Shown: piece by piece, positions 1 through 8,574 of the stretch | Layout: every line of letters starts with the position of its first letter | How positions within the stretch are numbered: the stretch's first letter is position 1 | NCBI RefSeq assembly: GCF_050389775.1 | Contig: NZ_CP177144.1 | Coordinates: 3,906,001 to 3,970,000 of the forward strand | From: Marinibacterium sp050389775 | GTDB lineage: Bacteria; Pseudomonadota; Alphaproteobacteria; Rhodobacterales; Rhodobacteraceae | Length of the DNA: 64,000 bases | Direction of reading: 5' to 3' | Position numbers and translations under genes: made by a program | Notes under the pieces: model-generated | The model's input: only the letters and a program-made list of their open reading frames with translations | What the model was told of the DNA's origin: nothing | The model's database searches: none

Positions 1-130
1 CAATCGCCGGATCCAGGCCGGAAATCTCGGCATCGGTGGCCCCCCGCGCCCAGCTGCGCAGGACCGCCAGCGCTTCCTGCGCCTCGTCGGCATCGGGCAG
101 CCGGTCCATGGTCGGTGCGTGAATGGTCAT
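1..130 (-). CDS. folE2: GTP cyclohydrolase FolE2, N-terminal fragment (runs off left edge)
   Basis: The reverse strand encodes an N-terminus beginning MTIHAPTMDRLPDADEAQ and continuing EALAVLRSWARGATDAEISG before the window edge. From memory this pattern (RLP..EEA.EALAVLR.WA) matches the poorly conserved leader of Rhodobacterales FolE2, the zinc-independent type IB GTP cyclohydrolase that opens tetrahydrofolate and queuosine synthesis. The catalytic core lies outside the window, so the call rests on about 43 residues. It is co-oriented with and downstream of metZ; a palindrome lies between them. The start ATG has a purine-rich stretch (GGAGG) upstream on the reverse strand. Confidence 0.55.
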   Translation of the reverse strand, partial: MTIHAPTMDRLPDADEAQEALAVLRSWARGATDAEISGLDPAI

Positions 131-218
131 GCGTGAACCTCCGTTACAGGCCAGAAGATAGGTCCTCCGGCCGGAATTTCCATCTACCTGAAAGGATTAC
201 GCAACGACGCGCGCAACG

Positions 219-246
219 GATCAATAAAGGTTAACCCTTATTGATC
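219..246. repeat. 28-bp near-perfect palindrome between metZ and folE2
   Basis: The arms are GATCAATAAAGGTT and its complement with one mismatch, centred on GGTTAACC. There is no spacer and no T-tract on either side, so it looks more like a dimeric regulator operator for folE2 than a terminator. It is AT-rich compared with its surroundings. It does not match the alphaproteobacterial Zur consensus as I know it. Confidence 0.6.
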
Positions 247-330
247 TCAGGTGAACACTCATCGGGGGATACAGCTGGTCCGCGCACTCCCCGCCCGACG
301 GTTGCGGGCGGGGGTGGCGAGACGGGCTTG

Positions 331-1512
331 TCAGAGCGCGGCGAGCGCGCCGGTGACATCGGCGATCAGGTCGCCGGCATCTTCCAGCCCGACCGACAGG
401 CGCAGCAGCCCGGGCGTGATGCCCAGCTCGGCCTTCTGCGCATCGGGCAGGCGCTGGTGGGTGGTCGTGGCCGGATGGGTCACGATCGACTTGGCATCGC
501 CCAGGTTGTTGGAAATCTTGATGATTTCCAGGGCATTGAGCATCTTGAACGCCGCGTCCTTGCCGCCCTTGACGTCAAAGGACAGCACGGTGCCGCCCTG
601 GCCCATCTGCTCTTGCATCAGCGCATGCTGGGGATGCGCGGCCAGGCCGGGATAGATCACCCGCTCCAGCGCCGCATGGCCTTCCAGTGCCTGGGCCAGC
701 TTCAACGCACCCTCGGCCTGGGCCCGCACCCGCAGGTCCATGGTTTCCAGGCCCTTCAGCATCACCCAGGCCGTAAACGGGCTCATCGCCGCGCCGGTGT
801 GTTTCAGGAAAGGCTCGGCCGTCTTGCGCACGTAGTCCTTCGTGCCCAGGATCACCCCGCCCAGGGTGCGGCCCTGGCCGTCGATATGCTTGGTCGCCGA
901 ATAGACCACCACGTCGGCGCCCAGGTCGACCGCCCGCGAAAAGACCGGGGTCGAAAACACGTTGTCGACGATGACCAGCGCGCCATGGGCATGGGCGATC
1001 TCGGCCACGCCGGCAATGTCGACCAGTTCCAGCGTCGGATTGGCCACCGATTCGAAGAACACGGCCCGGGTGTCGTCGCGCATCGCCGCGCGCCACTGGT
1101 CCAGGTCGGCGCCATCGACAAAGGTCACCTCGACACCATACCGCCCCAGGATTTCCTCGAGCACGTAGAGGCAGGAGCCGAACAGCGCCTTGGCCGAGAC
1201 CACGTGGTCGCCGGCCTTGAGCAGCGACATCAGCGAGGCGGTAACGGCGGCCATGCCGCTGGCCGTGGCAAAGGCGTCCTCGGTGCCTTCTAGGGCGGCG
1301 ATGCGCTCTTCGAACATGGCCACGGTCGGGTTGCCGTAGCGGGCATAGATGAATTCATCCTCGCCGGCCTGCAGAAAGCGCGCTTCGGCCTGTTCGGGGC
1401 TGTCATAGGCAAAGCCCTGGGTCAGGTAGATCGCTTCGCTGAGCTCGCCGAACTGGCTGCGCTTGGTGCCGCCATGCACGGCCAGGGTGCGTTTGTTCCA
1501 GGTGTCGGTCAT
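331..1512 (-). CDS. metZ: O-succinylhomoserine sulfhydrylase MetZ
   Basis: 393-residue PLP enzyme of the Cys/Met metabolism family. It joins O-succinylhomoserine with sulfide to give homocysteine. The family N-terminus NKRTLAVHGGTKRSQFGE is followed by the PLP site SATKHIDGQGRTLGG, with the Schiff-base lysine at about residue 208, and the usual C-terminal RLSVGLED. The frame stays open 65 codons further upstream, but that stretch contains the SAM-II riboswitch and its terminator, so the start MTDTWNKR with AAGGA upstream is chosen. The length is normal for MetZ. Expression is expected to fall when SAM is abundant. Confidence 0.95.
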   Translation of the reverse strand: MTDTWNKRTLAVHGGTKRSQFGELSEAIYLTQGFAYDSPEQAEARFLQAGEDEFIYARYGNPTVAMFEERIAALEGTEDAFATASGMAAVTASLMSLLKAGDHVVSAKALFGSCLYVLEEILGRYGVEVTFVDGADLDQWRAAMRDDTRAVFFESVANPTLELVDIAGVAEIAHAHGALVIVDNVFSTPVFSRAVDLGADVVVYSATKHIDGQGRTLGGVILGTKDYVRKTAEPFLKHTGAAMSPFTAWVMLKGLETMDLRVRAQAEGALKLAQALEGHAALERVIYPGLAAHPQHALMQEQMGQGGTVLSFDVKGGKDAAFKMLNALEIIKISNNLGDAKSIVTHPATTTHQRLPDAQKAELGITPGLLRLSVGLEDAGDLIADVTGALAAL

Positions 1513-1557
1513 GTCATGTCCTTCCGGCCCCGCAGATCCATGCTGGCGGAGCTCATC

Positions 1558-1601
1558 AAAAAAACCCCAGACGCGGCCAAGCGAAAGGGGTCTTTCGTCT
1601 G
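1558..1601 (-). terminator. Intrinsic terminator of the metZ leader
   Basis: Reading the minus strand, CAGACG pairs with CGTCTG around an inner CGAAAG/CTTTCG hairpin. GGGG and seven T follow. It lies immediately downstream of the SAM-II aptamer and before the metZ start, as expected for an expression platform working by attenuation. Confidence 0.75.
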
Positions 1602-1655
1602 ACCTTTTAGCGGGATGTTTAACGTGGCCCGCAATCCGGTAACAAATCGCCACGA
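1602..1655 (-). promoter_or_regulatory. SAM-II riboswitch controlling metZ
   Basis: The minus-strand leader reads as a classic H-type pseudoknot. P1 is GTGGC/GCCAC, with GATTTG in the first loop. GCGGG inside the hairpin loop pairs with CCCGC downstream, which runs into the conserved GCTAAAAGG. Spacing and conserved residues match the SAM-II (metA/metZ) aptamer of alphaproteobacteria as I know it, including the GAUUU loop and the AAA-containing segment before the second helix. An intrinsic terminator follows directly, so SAM binding probably stops metZ transcription. Confidence 0.92.
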
Positions 1656-1787
1656 TCAGATGCTGTTGCGCATACGCCTCATGCGGAAACAGGTCAAGCA
1701 CCGTCACGGTCCTGTAACCAGAGTTTCATGCCCGCGTCATACGTCTGGCGCATAGACCAGCCACCACATCTTGTGTGAGGCGCTGCC

Positions 1788-2714
1788 ATGCCCATGATCA
1801 GGATCAACGCAGAGGGAACCCGGATGGTTCCCGGGAAAGGCGAGGCCCTGCCCTGCCTTCACGAGGCCGCCCGGGGAAACGGGCCGGTCATCGTGATGAT
1901 CCACGGATACAAGTACCTGCCGGGCCATCCCGACCATTGCCCGCACCGGCGCATCCTGTCGCTGCATCCCAACACCTCAGACACGCGGATGCAGAGCTGG
2001 CCGCGCCGGCTGGGCTTTGGCACCGGCCATCGCGACGAGGGGCTGGGCGTGGCCTTTGGCTGGAACGCCCGGGGCGCGCTCTGGGCCGCGCAGGCCAGCG
2101 CCCGGGCGGCGGGCAGCGCCCTGGCCGAGATGATCGGCCGGCTGCACCGGGCCAATCCCGACCGGCCGCTGCATGTCATCGCCCATTCCATGGGCACCGA
2201 AGTCGCCCTGCAGGCGCTGCAGGACCTGCCCCCGGGCAGCGTCGACCGCATCGTGTCGATGACCGGAGCCTGTTTCCAGGACCGCACGCGTCGGGCCCTG
2301 GCCACGCCGGCCGGGCGGCGGGTCGATTTCCTCAATGTCATCAGCCGCGAGAACGATGCCTTCGATTTCCTCTTCGAACGGCTGATTGCGCCCGAGACCC
2401 CGGGTGACCGGTCGATCGGCCATGGGCTGGATGCGCCCAATGCCGTGACCATGCAGATCGATTGCCCGCATACGCTGGGCCATCTCGACCGGCTGGGCCA
2501 TCCCCTGCCCGGGCCCGACCGGCGGGTCTGCCACTGGTCCAGCTACACGCGGCCGGGCATTCTGCGGTTCTACAACGATCTTCTGCGCCAGCCCGAGCGG
2601 TTCCCCCTGCACCTGCTGCGCCGGGGCATGCCCCAGGCTCCCGATCCGCGCTGGTCGCGCCTGCTGATCCGGCCCGCCCTGCCCGCGCCGTTGCCCTTCC
2701 TGCAAGGCGCCTGA
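1788..2714 (+). CDS. Alpha/beta hydrolase family protein
   Basis: 308 residues. The oxyanion-side strand motif VIVMIHGYKYLPG is near residue 35, and the nucleophile elbow AHSMGTEVAL has its serine at about residue 134. A catalytic His is likely in the C-terminal third (CHWSSYTR). There is no signal peptide or membrane segment, so it is cytoplasmic. It resembles the DUF900/alpha-beta hydrolases of Rhodobacterales; the substrate cannot be told. It is divergent from metZ, and the metZ leader and its own promoter share the 1700-1787 interval. The start has GAGG ten bases upstream. Confidence 0.85.
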   Translation: MPMIRINAEGTRMVPGKGEALPCLHEAARGNGPVIVMIHGYKYLPGHPDHCPHRRILSLHPNTSDTRMQSWPRRLGFGTGHRDEGLGVAFGWNARGALWAAQASARAAGSALAEMIGRLHRANPDRPLHVIAHSMGTEVALQALQDLPPGSVDRIVSMTGACFQDRTRRALATPAGRRVDFLNVISRENDAFDFLFERLIAPETPGDRSIGHGLDAPNAVTMQIDCPHTLGHLDRLGHPLPGPDRRVCHWSSYTRPGILRFYNDLLRQPERFPLHLLRRGMPQAPDPRWSRLLIRPALPAPLPFLQGA

Positions 2715-2821
2715 GCGCGGCGTTCACCCATGGCTAACCATGGTCCCGGTTCAGGGGCCGGTGTTTACCGCGCGTTCAGCAGGACCGGGCCATACCCCCC
2801 GGGCCTTGTGGAGCCCGGGAC

Positions 2822-5083
2822 ATGGGAACGTCTGACAATATCGACCCGCAGAATACCGACAACCTGCAGGACGATAACGCGAACACGATCTCCGACAACA
2901 TCCAGGCCCTGGCGCTGGTCGAGCTGGCCAACGGCAAGGTCATCCTGATCACGTCGGAACGCGACACCGTGCATGACGGGATCTCGACCTTCGAGATCGA
3001 CAACGATCCGGCCTCGCCGACTTATGGCCAGATGATCAATGCCGGGGCCAGCGATGCCGATGCCATCCTGGGCACGTTGCAGGCCTCGACCGAAGGCGCG
3101 GGATACGACCAGATCACCGCGATCGAAGCGATCACCCTGTCCAACGGCAAGACCTATGTCTACACCGCCGATCCGGTGAACGACACGATCGGCATTTCCG
3201 AAATCGCCGCCGACGGCTCGCTGACCGCCCTGCCCGGCCTGACCAGCACCGTCGATCTCGACCAGGTCCGGGGGCTGACCGTGGCCGAGGTGGGCGGCAA
3301 TGCCTTCGTGATCTCGCTGTCGGCCGATGACATCGTCAGCTATGCCATCGATCCGGCCACCGGCGGGCTGACCGAGGTCACCGAATACAATGCCGACAAC
3401 AGCGCCCAGGCGCTGGACAACCTGGCCGGCGAGTCCACCGCGCCGGCGATGATGGAATCCTTCACCGACAGCTCGGGCACCGGGTTTGTCGTGGCCAGCG
3501 ACGGTGGCGGGGCGCTCTATCTCTTCACGTTGGACAGCTCGGGCAACCTAGCCTACCAGAACGGTCGTTTCGACGACCAGGCCGGCGCCGGCGAGACCGA
3601 CATGTGGGGCAACGACCTGAGCGGCGACCTCATCGCGCCGGCGGAAACCGGGTTGATGGGCGCCGACACGGCCACCTTTGCCGAGATCGACGGACAGACC
3701 TATGTCTTCGTCGCCGGCACCGACGACGACGTGACGATCTTCCGCATCGATGCCAATGCCTTTGGCGGGGCCAACCACGGCTTTACGCTGGTCGGCCAGG
3801 TCGACAATATCGTCAACGACATCAGCGCCATGCAGGCCATCACCACGGCCCATGGCGATACCGTCCTGGCGATCGGCGGCGAACAGGGCGGGCTGCTGTT
3901 CACCCAGGTGACCGTCGATCCCGGCACCGGGATCGTCACGCTGGACGGCATCGACCCGGTGACCGTGGCCGATGATTTCGAACCGGGCGCCGAGCTCTGG
4001 GATGTCGAAGACCTGGCCCTGCACGACAAGATCCTCGTCGCGGCCAGCGATCTCGACGACGGGGTGGCGATGATGACGGTCATGGTCTGCTTTGCCACCG
4101 GCAGCCAGATGATGACCGATTTCGGCGAATGCCCGGTGCAGGATCTGCGGCCCGGCGACCGGCTGCTGACCCGCGATCACGGGTTTCAGCCGGTGCTGTG
4201 GATCGCCTCGCGGCGGGTGTCGGCCGGCGAGATGCGCGACAGCCCCGGCTGGCGGCCGCTGCGCATCGCGCGGGATGCCTTTGGCGCCAACGTGCCCTCG
4301 CGGCCCCTGCGCCTGTCGCGCCAGCACCGGGTGCTTGTCTGCGACGCGGCGGCCTGGGGACAGACAGACGGGGGCAAGACGGACGGGGATAAGACGGGCG
4401 GGTGCAAGACAGGCGTCCCCCGTGCGCCGGGCGGCGCGCCGATGGGCGGCGGTGGCGAGATGCTGATCCCCGTCAAGGATTGCCTGGCCCTGCCCGGCGT
4501 GTCGGAACAGGGCTGCGACGACGGGATGCGCTATTTCCACGTGCTGATGGCCGGGCACGAGATCGTCTTTGCCAATGGCCAGCCCTGTGAAACGCTCTGG
4601 CCCGGCGACATGGTGCGCGAGGACCTGCAGGCCACGCCGGGCTTTCCGCCGATCGATGCCGGCACCTACCGCCCCGCCCGCGCCTTTCGCAGCGGCCGCG
4701 CCGCGCGCGAGGCCATCGCCCGGCTGATCGCGGCCGGACGGCCACCGGTGCCGCCACGCTACCTGATGCTGGACCGATCGGCGCCTGCCCCGAATGGCAG
4801 CGCCCAGATGGCAGCTTCCGGCCAGGTCTTGCCTGCCCAGCCGCCGCAAATGGCCGTGCCCGGCATGGCGCCCTCCAGCATGGAAGACACCAGCATGGCA
4901 GCCCCGGGCCAAAGGTCACACCCAATGGCTTCCGGTACGGGAGCTGACACGAAGCTGGCCCCGGGCCTTGCCGATGACGCCACCGGCGACAAGCCCGCGT
5001 CCGTCACCGGCCCCATGCGCGGCGGCGATCCGCCCGCCCGGCCCGCCGCGCCGGATCTCAGCTCTCGTCGGCGGGCAGGATGA
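2822..5083 (+). CDS. Hint-domain (Hint_2) protein with propeller-like N-terminal half
   Basis: 753 residues. Residues 1-415 are Asp/Gly-rich and made of repeated strand-like segments (GKTYVYTADPVNDTIGISE, GQTYVFVAGTDDDVTIF), as in a beta-propeller. Residues 420-610 form a Hedgehog/intein-type Hint domain. It begins at VCFATGS, with the Cys at about 423, followed by LRPGDRLLTRDHGFQPVLWI and LSRQHRVLV. Such proteins are common in Rhodobacterales and are thought to be exported by type I secretion and self-processed; this is inference here, and no signal peptide is present. A Thr-Asp-Gly-Lys repeat interrupts the Hint domain near residue 515. A Met/Ala/Pro-rich tail of about 100 residues overlaps yciB antisense by 26 bp. 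Confidence 0.85.
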   Translation: MGTSDNIDPQNTDNLQDDNANTISDNIQALALVELANGKVILITSERDTVHDGISTFEIDNDPASPTYGQMINAGASDADAILGTLQASTEGAGYDQITAIEAITLSNGKTYVYTADPVNDTIGISEIAADGSLTALPGLTSTVDLDQVRGLTVAEVGGNAFVISLSADDIVSYAIDPATGGLTEVTEYNADNSAQALDNLAGESTAPAMMESFTDSSGTGFVVASDGGGALYLFTLDSSGNLAYQNGRFDDQAGAGETDMWGNDLSGDLIAPAETGLMGADTATFAEIDGQTYVFVAGTDDDVTIFRIDANAFGGANHGFTLVGQVDNIVNDISAMQAITTAHGDTVLAIGGEQGGLLFTQVTVDPGTGIVTLDGIDPVTVADDFEPGAELWDVEDLALHDKILVAASDLDDGVAMMTVMVCFATGSQMMTDFGECPVQDLRPGDRLLTRDHGFQPVLWIASRRVSAGEMRDSPGWRPLRIARDAFGANVPSRPLRLSRQHRVLVCDAAAWGQTDGGKTDGDKTGGCKTGVPRAPGGAPMGGGGEMLIPVKDCLALPGVSEQGCDDGMRYFHVLMAGHEIVFANGQPCETLWPGDMVREDLQATPGFPPIDAGTYRPARAFRSGRAAREAIARLIAAGRPPVPPRYLMLDRSAPAPNGSAQMAASGQVLPAQPPQMAVPGMAPSSMEDTSMAAPGQRSHPMASGTGADTKLAPGLADDATGDKPASVTGPMRGGDPPARPAAPDLSSRRRAG
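4364..4408 (+). repeat. Three 15-bp tandem repeats inside the Hint domain
   Basis: Three consecutive 15-base units (4364-4378, 4379-4393, 4394-4408) with the pattern ACrGaCGGGgnyAAG keep frame. They encode TDGGK, TDGDK and TGGCK. A fourth partial unit follows. They form an insertion after the conserved RLSRQHRVLVCDAA block. Confidence 0.85.
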
Positions 5084-5672
5084 GGTACGTCTGCAGGGCC
5101 ACGATCTGCCACCAGAGGAAGGCGAACAGCAAGATCGGAAAGCCGAAGGTCTCGATCTTGACCCAGGCGTCGGTGGACATGGTCCGCCAGACGAATTCGT
5201 TGCCGATGCCCAGGGCCAGGAAGACAAAGAACAGCCGCCGGGTCAGGATCATCCAGCCTTCGTCCTTCATCGGCATCATGTCGTTGAGGATATAGGCCAG
5301 GTAGGATTTGCCCTGGAGCAGACCGATGCCCAGCAGCGTCGCGAAGACGCCGTAGACGATGGTGGTCTTCATCTTGAAGAACCGTTCGTCGTTGAAATAA
5401 GCCGTAAGCCCGCCGAAGAAGATGACGATCACGGCGGTAAAGATCTGCAACCGGCTGAGATGGCCGGTGAGTTTCCACAGGATGCCCATGGCCACCAGCA
5501 GGATCGGCACGAAGAGCACCGTGGCCACGATGAAGCCGGAATATTCGTTGCCGCCCCAGGTAAAGCTCTGCTCCTTCAGGCGCAGGTAGATCAGGAAGAA
5601 GGCGATGGTGGGCCCCAGTTCCAGAACCTGCTTGAGGATCGGGTTGATCGGGCGTTCCTGCGTGTCTGCCAT
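5058..5672 (-). CDS. yciB: Inner-membrane-spanning septation protein YciB (IspA family)
   Basis: 204 residues starting MADTQERPINPILKQVLELGP. It has five to six hydrophobic helices and the family signatures QVLELGPTIAFFLIYLR, NDERFFKMKTTIVYG and GNEFVWRTMSTDAWVKIETFG. YciB proteins sit in the inner membrane and help septation and cell-envelope synthesis. The start at 5672 is preferred because AGAGGA lies six bases upstream. An in-frame ATG at 5693 overlaps the EamA stop as ATGA and is the alternative. The 3' end overlaps the Hint gene tail on the other strand by 26 bp. Confidence 0.93.
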   Translation of the reverse strand: MADTQERPINPILKQVLELGPTIAFFLIYLRLKEQSFTWGGNEYSGFIVATVLFVPILLVAMGILWKLTGHLSRLQIFTAVIVIFFGGLTAYFNDERFFKMKTTIVYGVFATLLGIGLLQGKSYLAYILNDMMPMKDEGWMILTRRLFFVFLALGIGNEFVWRTMSTDAWVKIETFGFPILLFAFLWWQIVALQTYLILPADES

Positions 5673-5689
5673 GCTGTCCTCTGGTCTGT

Positions 5690-6592
5690 TCATCCGCCAA
5701 GTTCCACTATCACGGCGCCCAGCGCGATCAAGCTCATCAGGGCGATCCGGCGCGGTCCGACCGTTTCCTTGAGCACCAGCCAGCCGATCAGGGCGGCAAA
5801 GACCGTCGAGGTCTCGCGCAGGACGGCAGCTTCGCCGACCTTGTCCAGCCGGGTGGCGAGCATGACCGAACCAAAGCTGCCGAAGGCCACGAAGGCGCCG
5901 AAGAAGCCGCGGGTGAGCAGCGGGCGCAGGTCGGGGCGGACGGGCATCCGGCGCCAGCGGACCCAGGCGATGACCGGGAAATCGACGGCGGTGATCAGGA
6001 AGAACCAGGCCAGGAAGGTAAAGGGCGACGGGGTATAGCGGATGCCGTAGGCGTCGTAGGTTGTATAGAGCGCGACCAGCGCGCCGGTGCCGACGGCCAG
6101 CCAGAGGGCGGGCACCAGGGTGTCGCGGCCAAGGTCGATATGGACGAGGTTATATAGCGCCAGGCCGAAGATGCCGGCGAGCAGGACGGCCACGCCCAGC
6201 CATTGCAGGCCCGAGAAGGTTTCGCCGAAGATGATCCAGGCGCCCAGCACGGTAAAGAGCGGGCCGGTGCCACGGACGACGGGATAGACGACTGTGAAGG
6301 CGCCGCGCTCATAGGCCAGGGCCATGCCGAGCTTGTAGAAGAAATGGATGACCAGCGCGCCGCCCAGGATGGCCCAGGCCCAGCCTTCGGGCCGGGGCAC
6401 GACAAAGAGGCAGACCGGCAGGGCAAGCACGAAGATCCAGCCATCGATGGCGCCACGGCTGAGCCAGGGATCGTGGCGGCCTTTCTGCAGGGCACCGAAG
6501 ACGGCATGCAGGAAAGCGGCGGCCAGGGCCAGGACAAGGGCCAGGTCATGGCCTGCCGGGGTGCCTTCGAGGTCGAGGAGCCAGGTGGTCAA
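5690..6592 (-). CDS. EamA/DMT-family transporter
   Basis: 300 residues with about ten hydrophobic helices arranged as two EamA-like halves. Half one ends near GVAVLLAGIFGLALY and half two near LVLKETVGPRRIALMSLIALGAVIVELGG. It is probably an inner-membrane drug/metabolite exporter of unknown substrate. The first codon is TTG (6592), with no ATG near the expected start. It follows ftsY by 87 bp containing a hairpin and the recurrent intergenic motif. It leads directly into yciB, so the two are likely co-transcribed. Confidence 0.88.
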   Translation of the reverse strand: MTTWLLDLEGTPAGHDLALVLALAAAFLHAVFGALQKGRHDPWLSRGAIDGWIFVLALPVCLFVVPRPEGWAWAILGGALVIHFFYKLGMALAYERGAFTVVYPVVRGTGPLFTVLGAWIIFGETFSGLQWLGVAVLLAGIFGLALYNLVHIDLGRDTLVPALWLAVGTGALVALYTTYDAYGIRYTPSPFTFLAWFFLITAVDFPVIAWVRWRRMPVRPDLRPLLTRGFFGAFVAFGSFGSVMLATRLDKVGEAAVLRETSTVFAALIGWLVLKETVGPRRIALMSLIALGAVIVELGG

Positions 6593-6614
6593 GGGCAGCG
6601 CCCGGCCCCGGCCG

Positions 6615-6668
6615 CCGGGGGTTTTCCACCCCCGGACCCCCGAGGAATACTTGGAAAGAGAAAGAAGC
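6615..6668. repeat. Hairpin plus recurrent GAGG-TA-CTTGG intergenic motif (copy 1)
   Basis: A CCGGGGG/CCCCCGG hairpin at 6615-6635 is followed on the plus strand at 6641-6668 by GAGGAATACTTGGAAAGAGA and AAG. It lies between the ftsY stop and the EamA start. The same motif recurs between genes elsewhere in the window, always intergenic. Confidence 0.6.
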
Positions 6669-6679
6669 CCATGGGGGGA

Positions 6680-7822
6680 TCAGCGACCCAGCCCGGTGAG
6701 GGCGGCGGCGAACTCCTCGGGATCGAAGGGGGCGAGATCGTCGATCTGCTCGCCGACGCCGATGGCATGGATCGGCAGGCCGAACTTGTCGGCCAGGGCG
6801 ACCAGCACCCCACCGCGGGCGGTGCCGTCGAGCTTGGTCATGACCAGGCCGGTGACGTCGGCCATCGACTTGAAGGTCTCGACCTGGGACAGGGCGTTCT
6901 GGCCGGTGGTGGCATCGAGGACCAGCAGGGTGTTGTGGGGGGCCTCGGGGTCTTTCTTGCGGATGACCCGGACGATCTTGGCCAGCTCTTCCATCAGGTC
7001 GGCGCGGTTCTGCAGCCGGCCGGCGGTGTCGATCATCAGCAGGTCGGCGCCATCGGCCTCGGCCTTGGTCATGGCGTCGAAGGCCAGGCTGGCGGGGTCG
7101 GAGCCTTCGGGCGCGGTCAGAACCGGCACGCCGGCGCGGTCGCCCCAGACCTGCAGCTGTTCGACGGCTGCGGCGCGGAAGGTGTCGCCGGCGGCGATGA
7201 CGACCGACTTGCCGGCGGCGCGGAACTGGCTGGCAAGCTTGCCGATCGTCGTGGTCTTGCCCGAGCCGTTGACGCCGACGACCAGAACGACCTGGGGCCG
7301 CTTGGGATAGAGCGGCATGGGCCGGGCGACCGGTTCCATGATGCGGGCGATTTCCTCGGCCAGCAGGCGCTTGATCTCGTCGGTCGACACGCGGCGGCCA
7401 TACCGGCCTTCGGCGATGTTGGCGGTGACGCGCAGGGCGGTGTCGACGCCCATGTCGGCGGTGATCAGCAGCTCTTCGAGCTGTTCGAGCATCTCGTCGT
7501 CGAGCACGCGGCGCGGAGCGGCGGCGTCGGAGGATTTGAACAGCCGACCCAGCAGGCCGGGGCCGCCGGCCTCTTCGGCGGCGGGCACCGGGATCGGCGC
7601 CGGCGCAGCTTCGGCGGCCGGAGATGTGGCGGGGGGAACCGCAGGCGTGGCGGGCGCAACGGGGGTGGGCGCGACGGGCGGCTCAGCGGCGGCCGGTTCG
7701 GCCGGAGGAGCGGCAGGCGCCGGCGCGTCGGAGGCACCGTCCTCGACAATGGCGTCGAGCCCTTCCTCGAGCTTCGACGAGGATTTGAACAGCCGGTCCT
7801 TGAGTTTCGTGAAAAATGCCAT
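6680..7822 (-). CDS. ftsY: Signal recognition particle receptor FtsY
   Basis: 380 residues. Residues 1-90 are acidic and Ala/Pro-rich (A domain, long PAAP runs). The NG GTPase domain follows with GVNGSGKTTTIGKLA (P-loop Lys about 189), DTAGRLQNRADLMEEL, and TKLDGTARGG near the C-terminus. It docks SRP-ribosome complexes at the membrane for co-translational insertion. The start MAFFTKLKDRLFKSS is the family start; the frame is open 93 codons further upstream but that part is not FtsY-like. The 277 bp up to the divergent gene at 8100 hold no supportable feature. Confidence 0.96.
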   Translation of the reverse strand: MAFFTKLKDRLFKSSSKLEEGLDAIVEDGASDAPAPAAPPAEPAAAEPPVAPTPVAPATPAVPPATSPAAEAAPAPIPVPAAEEAGGPGLLGRLFKSSDAAAPRRVLDDEMLEQLEELLITADMGVDTALRVTANIAEGRYGRRVSTDEIKRLLAEEIARIMEPVARPMPLYPKRPQVVLVVGVNGSGKTTTIGKLASQFRAAGKSVVIAAGDTFRAAAVEQLQVWGDRAGVPVLTAPEGSDPASLAFDAMTKAEADGADLLMIDTAGRLQNRADLMEELAKIVRVIRKKDPEAPHNTLLVLDATTGQNALSQVETFKSMADVTGLVMTKLDGTARGGVLVALADKFGLPIHAIGVGEQIDDLAPFDPEEFAAALTGLGR

Positions 7823-8099
7823 GGGGGCGGCCTCCGGGGATGGTCCACCCCACCTAATGCGCTTTTGCCGGGGATGGAAGGCCGGGCGGGTCGCCGGGAT
7901 GAGCCAGAGCTGCACGCATTGCCTGACGGGCGGGAGGTTGGGGGCGGCCGGGCGTGAGACGGACACATTGCGCGGGGCGGATGCCAGACGTGGGACGGAC
8001 ATGTGGGCGGCACGGAAGACAAGCGCGGACCGGCGGATCGGTTGCCCAACATGGGACGGGTGCTGGCGGGGGGGCGGCGCTTCTGTCAGACTCGGGGCC

Positions 8100-8492
8100 A
8101 TGACACGCGCCCTGATGATTCTGTGCCTCCTTGCCGCCCCGGCCGCCGCGCAAAGCCCGCTGGGAGCCCAGGCCTTTGACGACTACACCCGGGGCAAGAC
8201 CCTGTATTACGGGGCCGATGGTTCGGCCTACGGGGTGGAACGCTATCTCGACAACCGGCGGGTGGTCTGGTCGTTCCTGGACGGTAAATGCCAGGACGGG
8301 ACATGGTACGAGGAAGACGGCCAGATCTGTTTCCTCTACGAGGACCGGGCCGATCCGCAATGCTGGACCTTCTACCAGGGGCCGAACGGGCTGATCGCGC
8401 GGTTCGAGAACGACCCAGAGGCGCGGGAATTGTACGAGGCGCAGGACATAGGCGAGGACATGCTGTGCTACGGGCCCGAAATCGGGGTCTGA
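8100..8492 (+). CDS. Small secreted protein, conserved in Rhodobacterales, function unknown
   Basis: 130 residues with a clear Sec signal peptide (MTRALMILCLLAAPAAAQ, cleavage after AAA). The mature protein is aromatic-rich: residues include TRGKTLYYGADGSAYGVERY, CQDGTWYEEDGQICFLYED and CWTF. Four Cys suggest two disulfides in the periplasm. Such YxxxG-YG-E-Y proteins occur widely in this order without assigned function. It is divergent from ftsY, and a modest ribosome site precedes it. Reading further upstream in frame gives only low-complexity sequence, so this start is preferred. Confidence 0.8.
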   Translation: MTRALMILCLLAAPAAAQSPLGAQAFDDYTRGKTLYYGADGSAYGVERYLDNRRVVWSFLDGKCQDGTWYEEDGQICFLYEDRADPQCWTFYQGPNGLIARFENDPEARELYEAQDIGEDMLCYGPEIGV

Positions 8493-8574
8493 CACGCGGT
8501 GCGCGGGGTCATGGGCCTGAACGCGGCCTGCGCGGGCATGGGCGGCCAGTGACCGGCGCCCTGCCCTGACGAGA

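Noticed and set aside
1513..1707. N-terminal extension of MetZ
   Set aside because: This interval is the SAM-II aptamer and its terminator, and the residues do not fit the family.
6203..7957. A 584-codon plus-strand frame over EamA and ftsY
   Set aside because: It is opposite two identified genes and is Gly/Arg/Gln low-complexity sequence.
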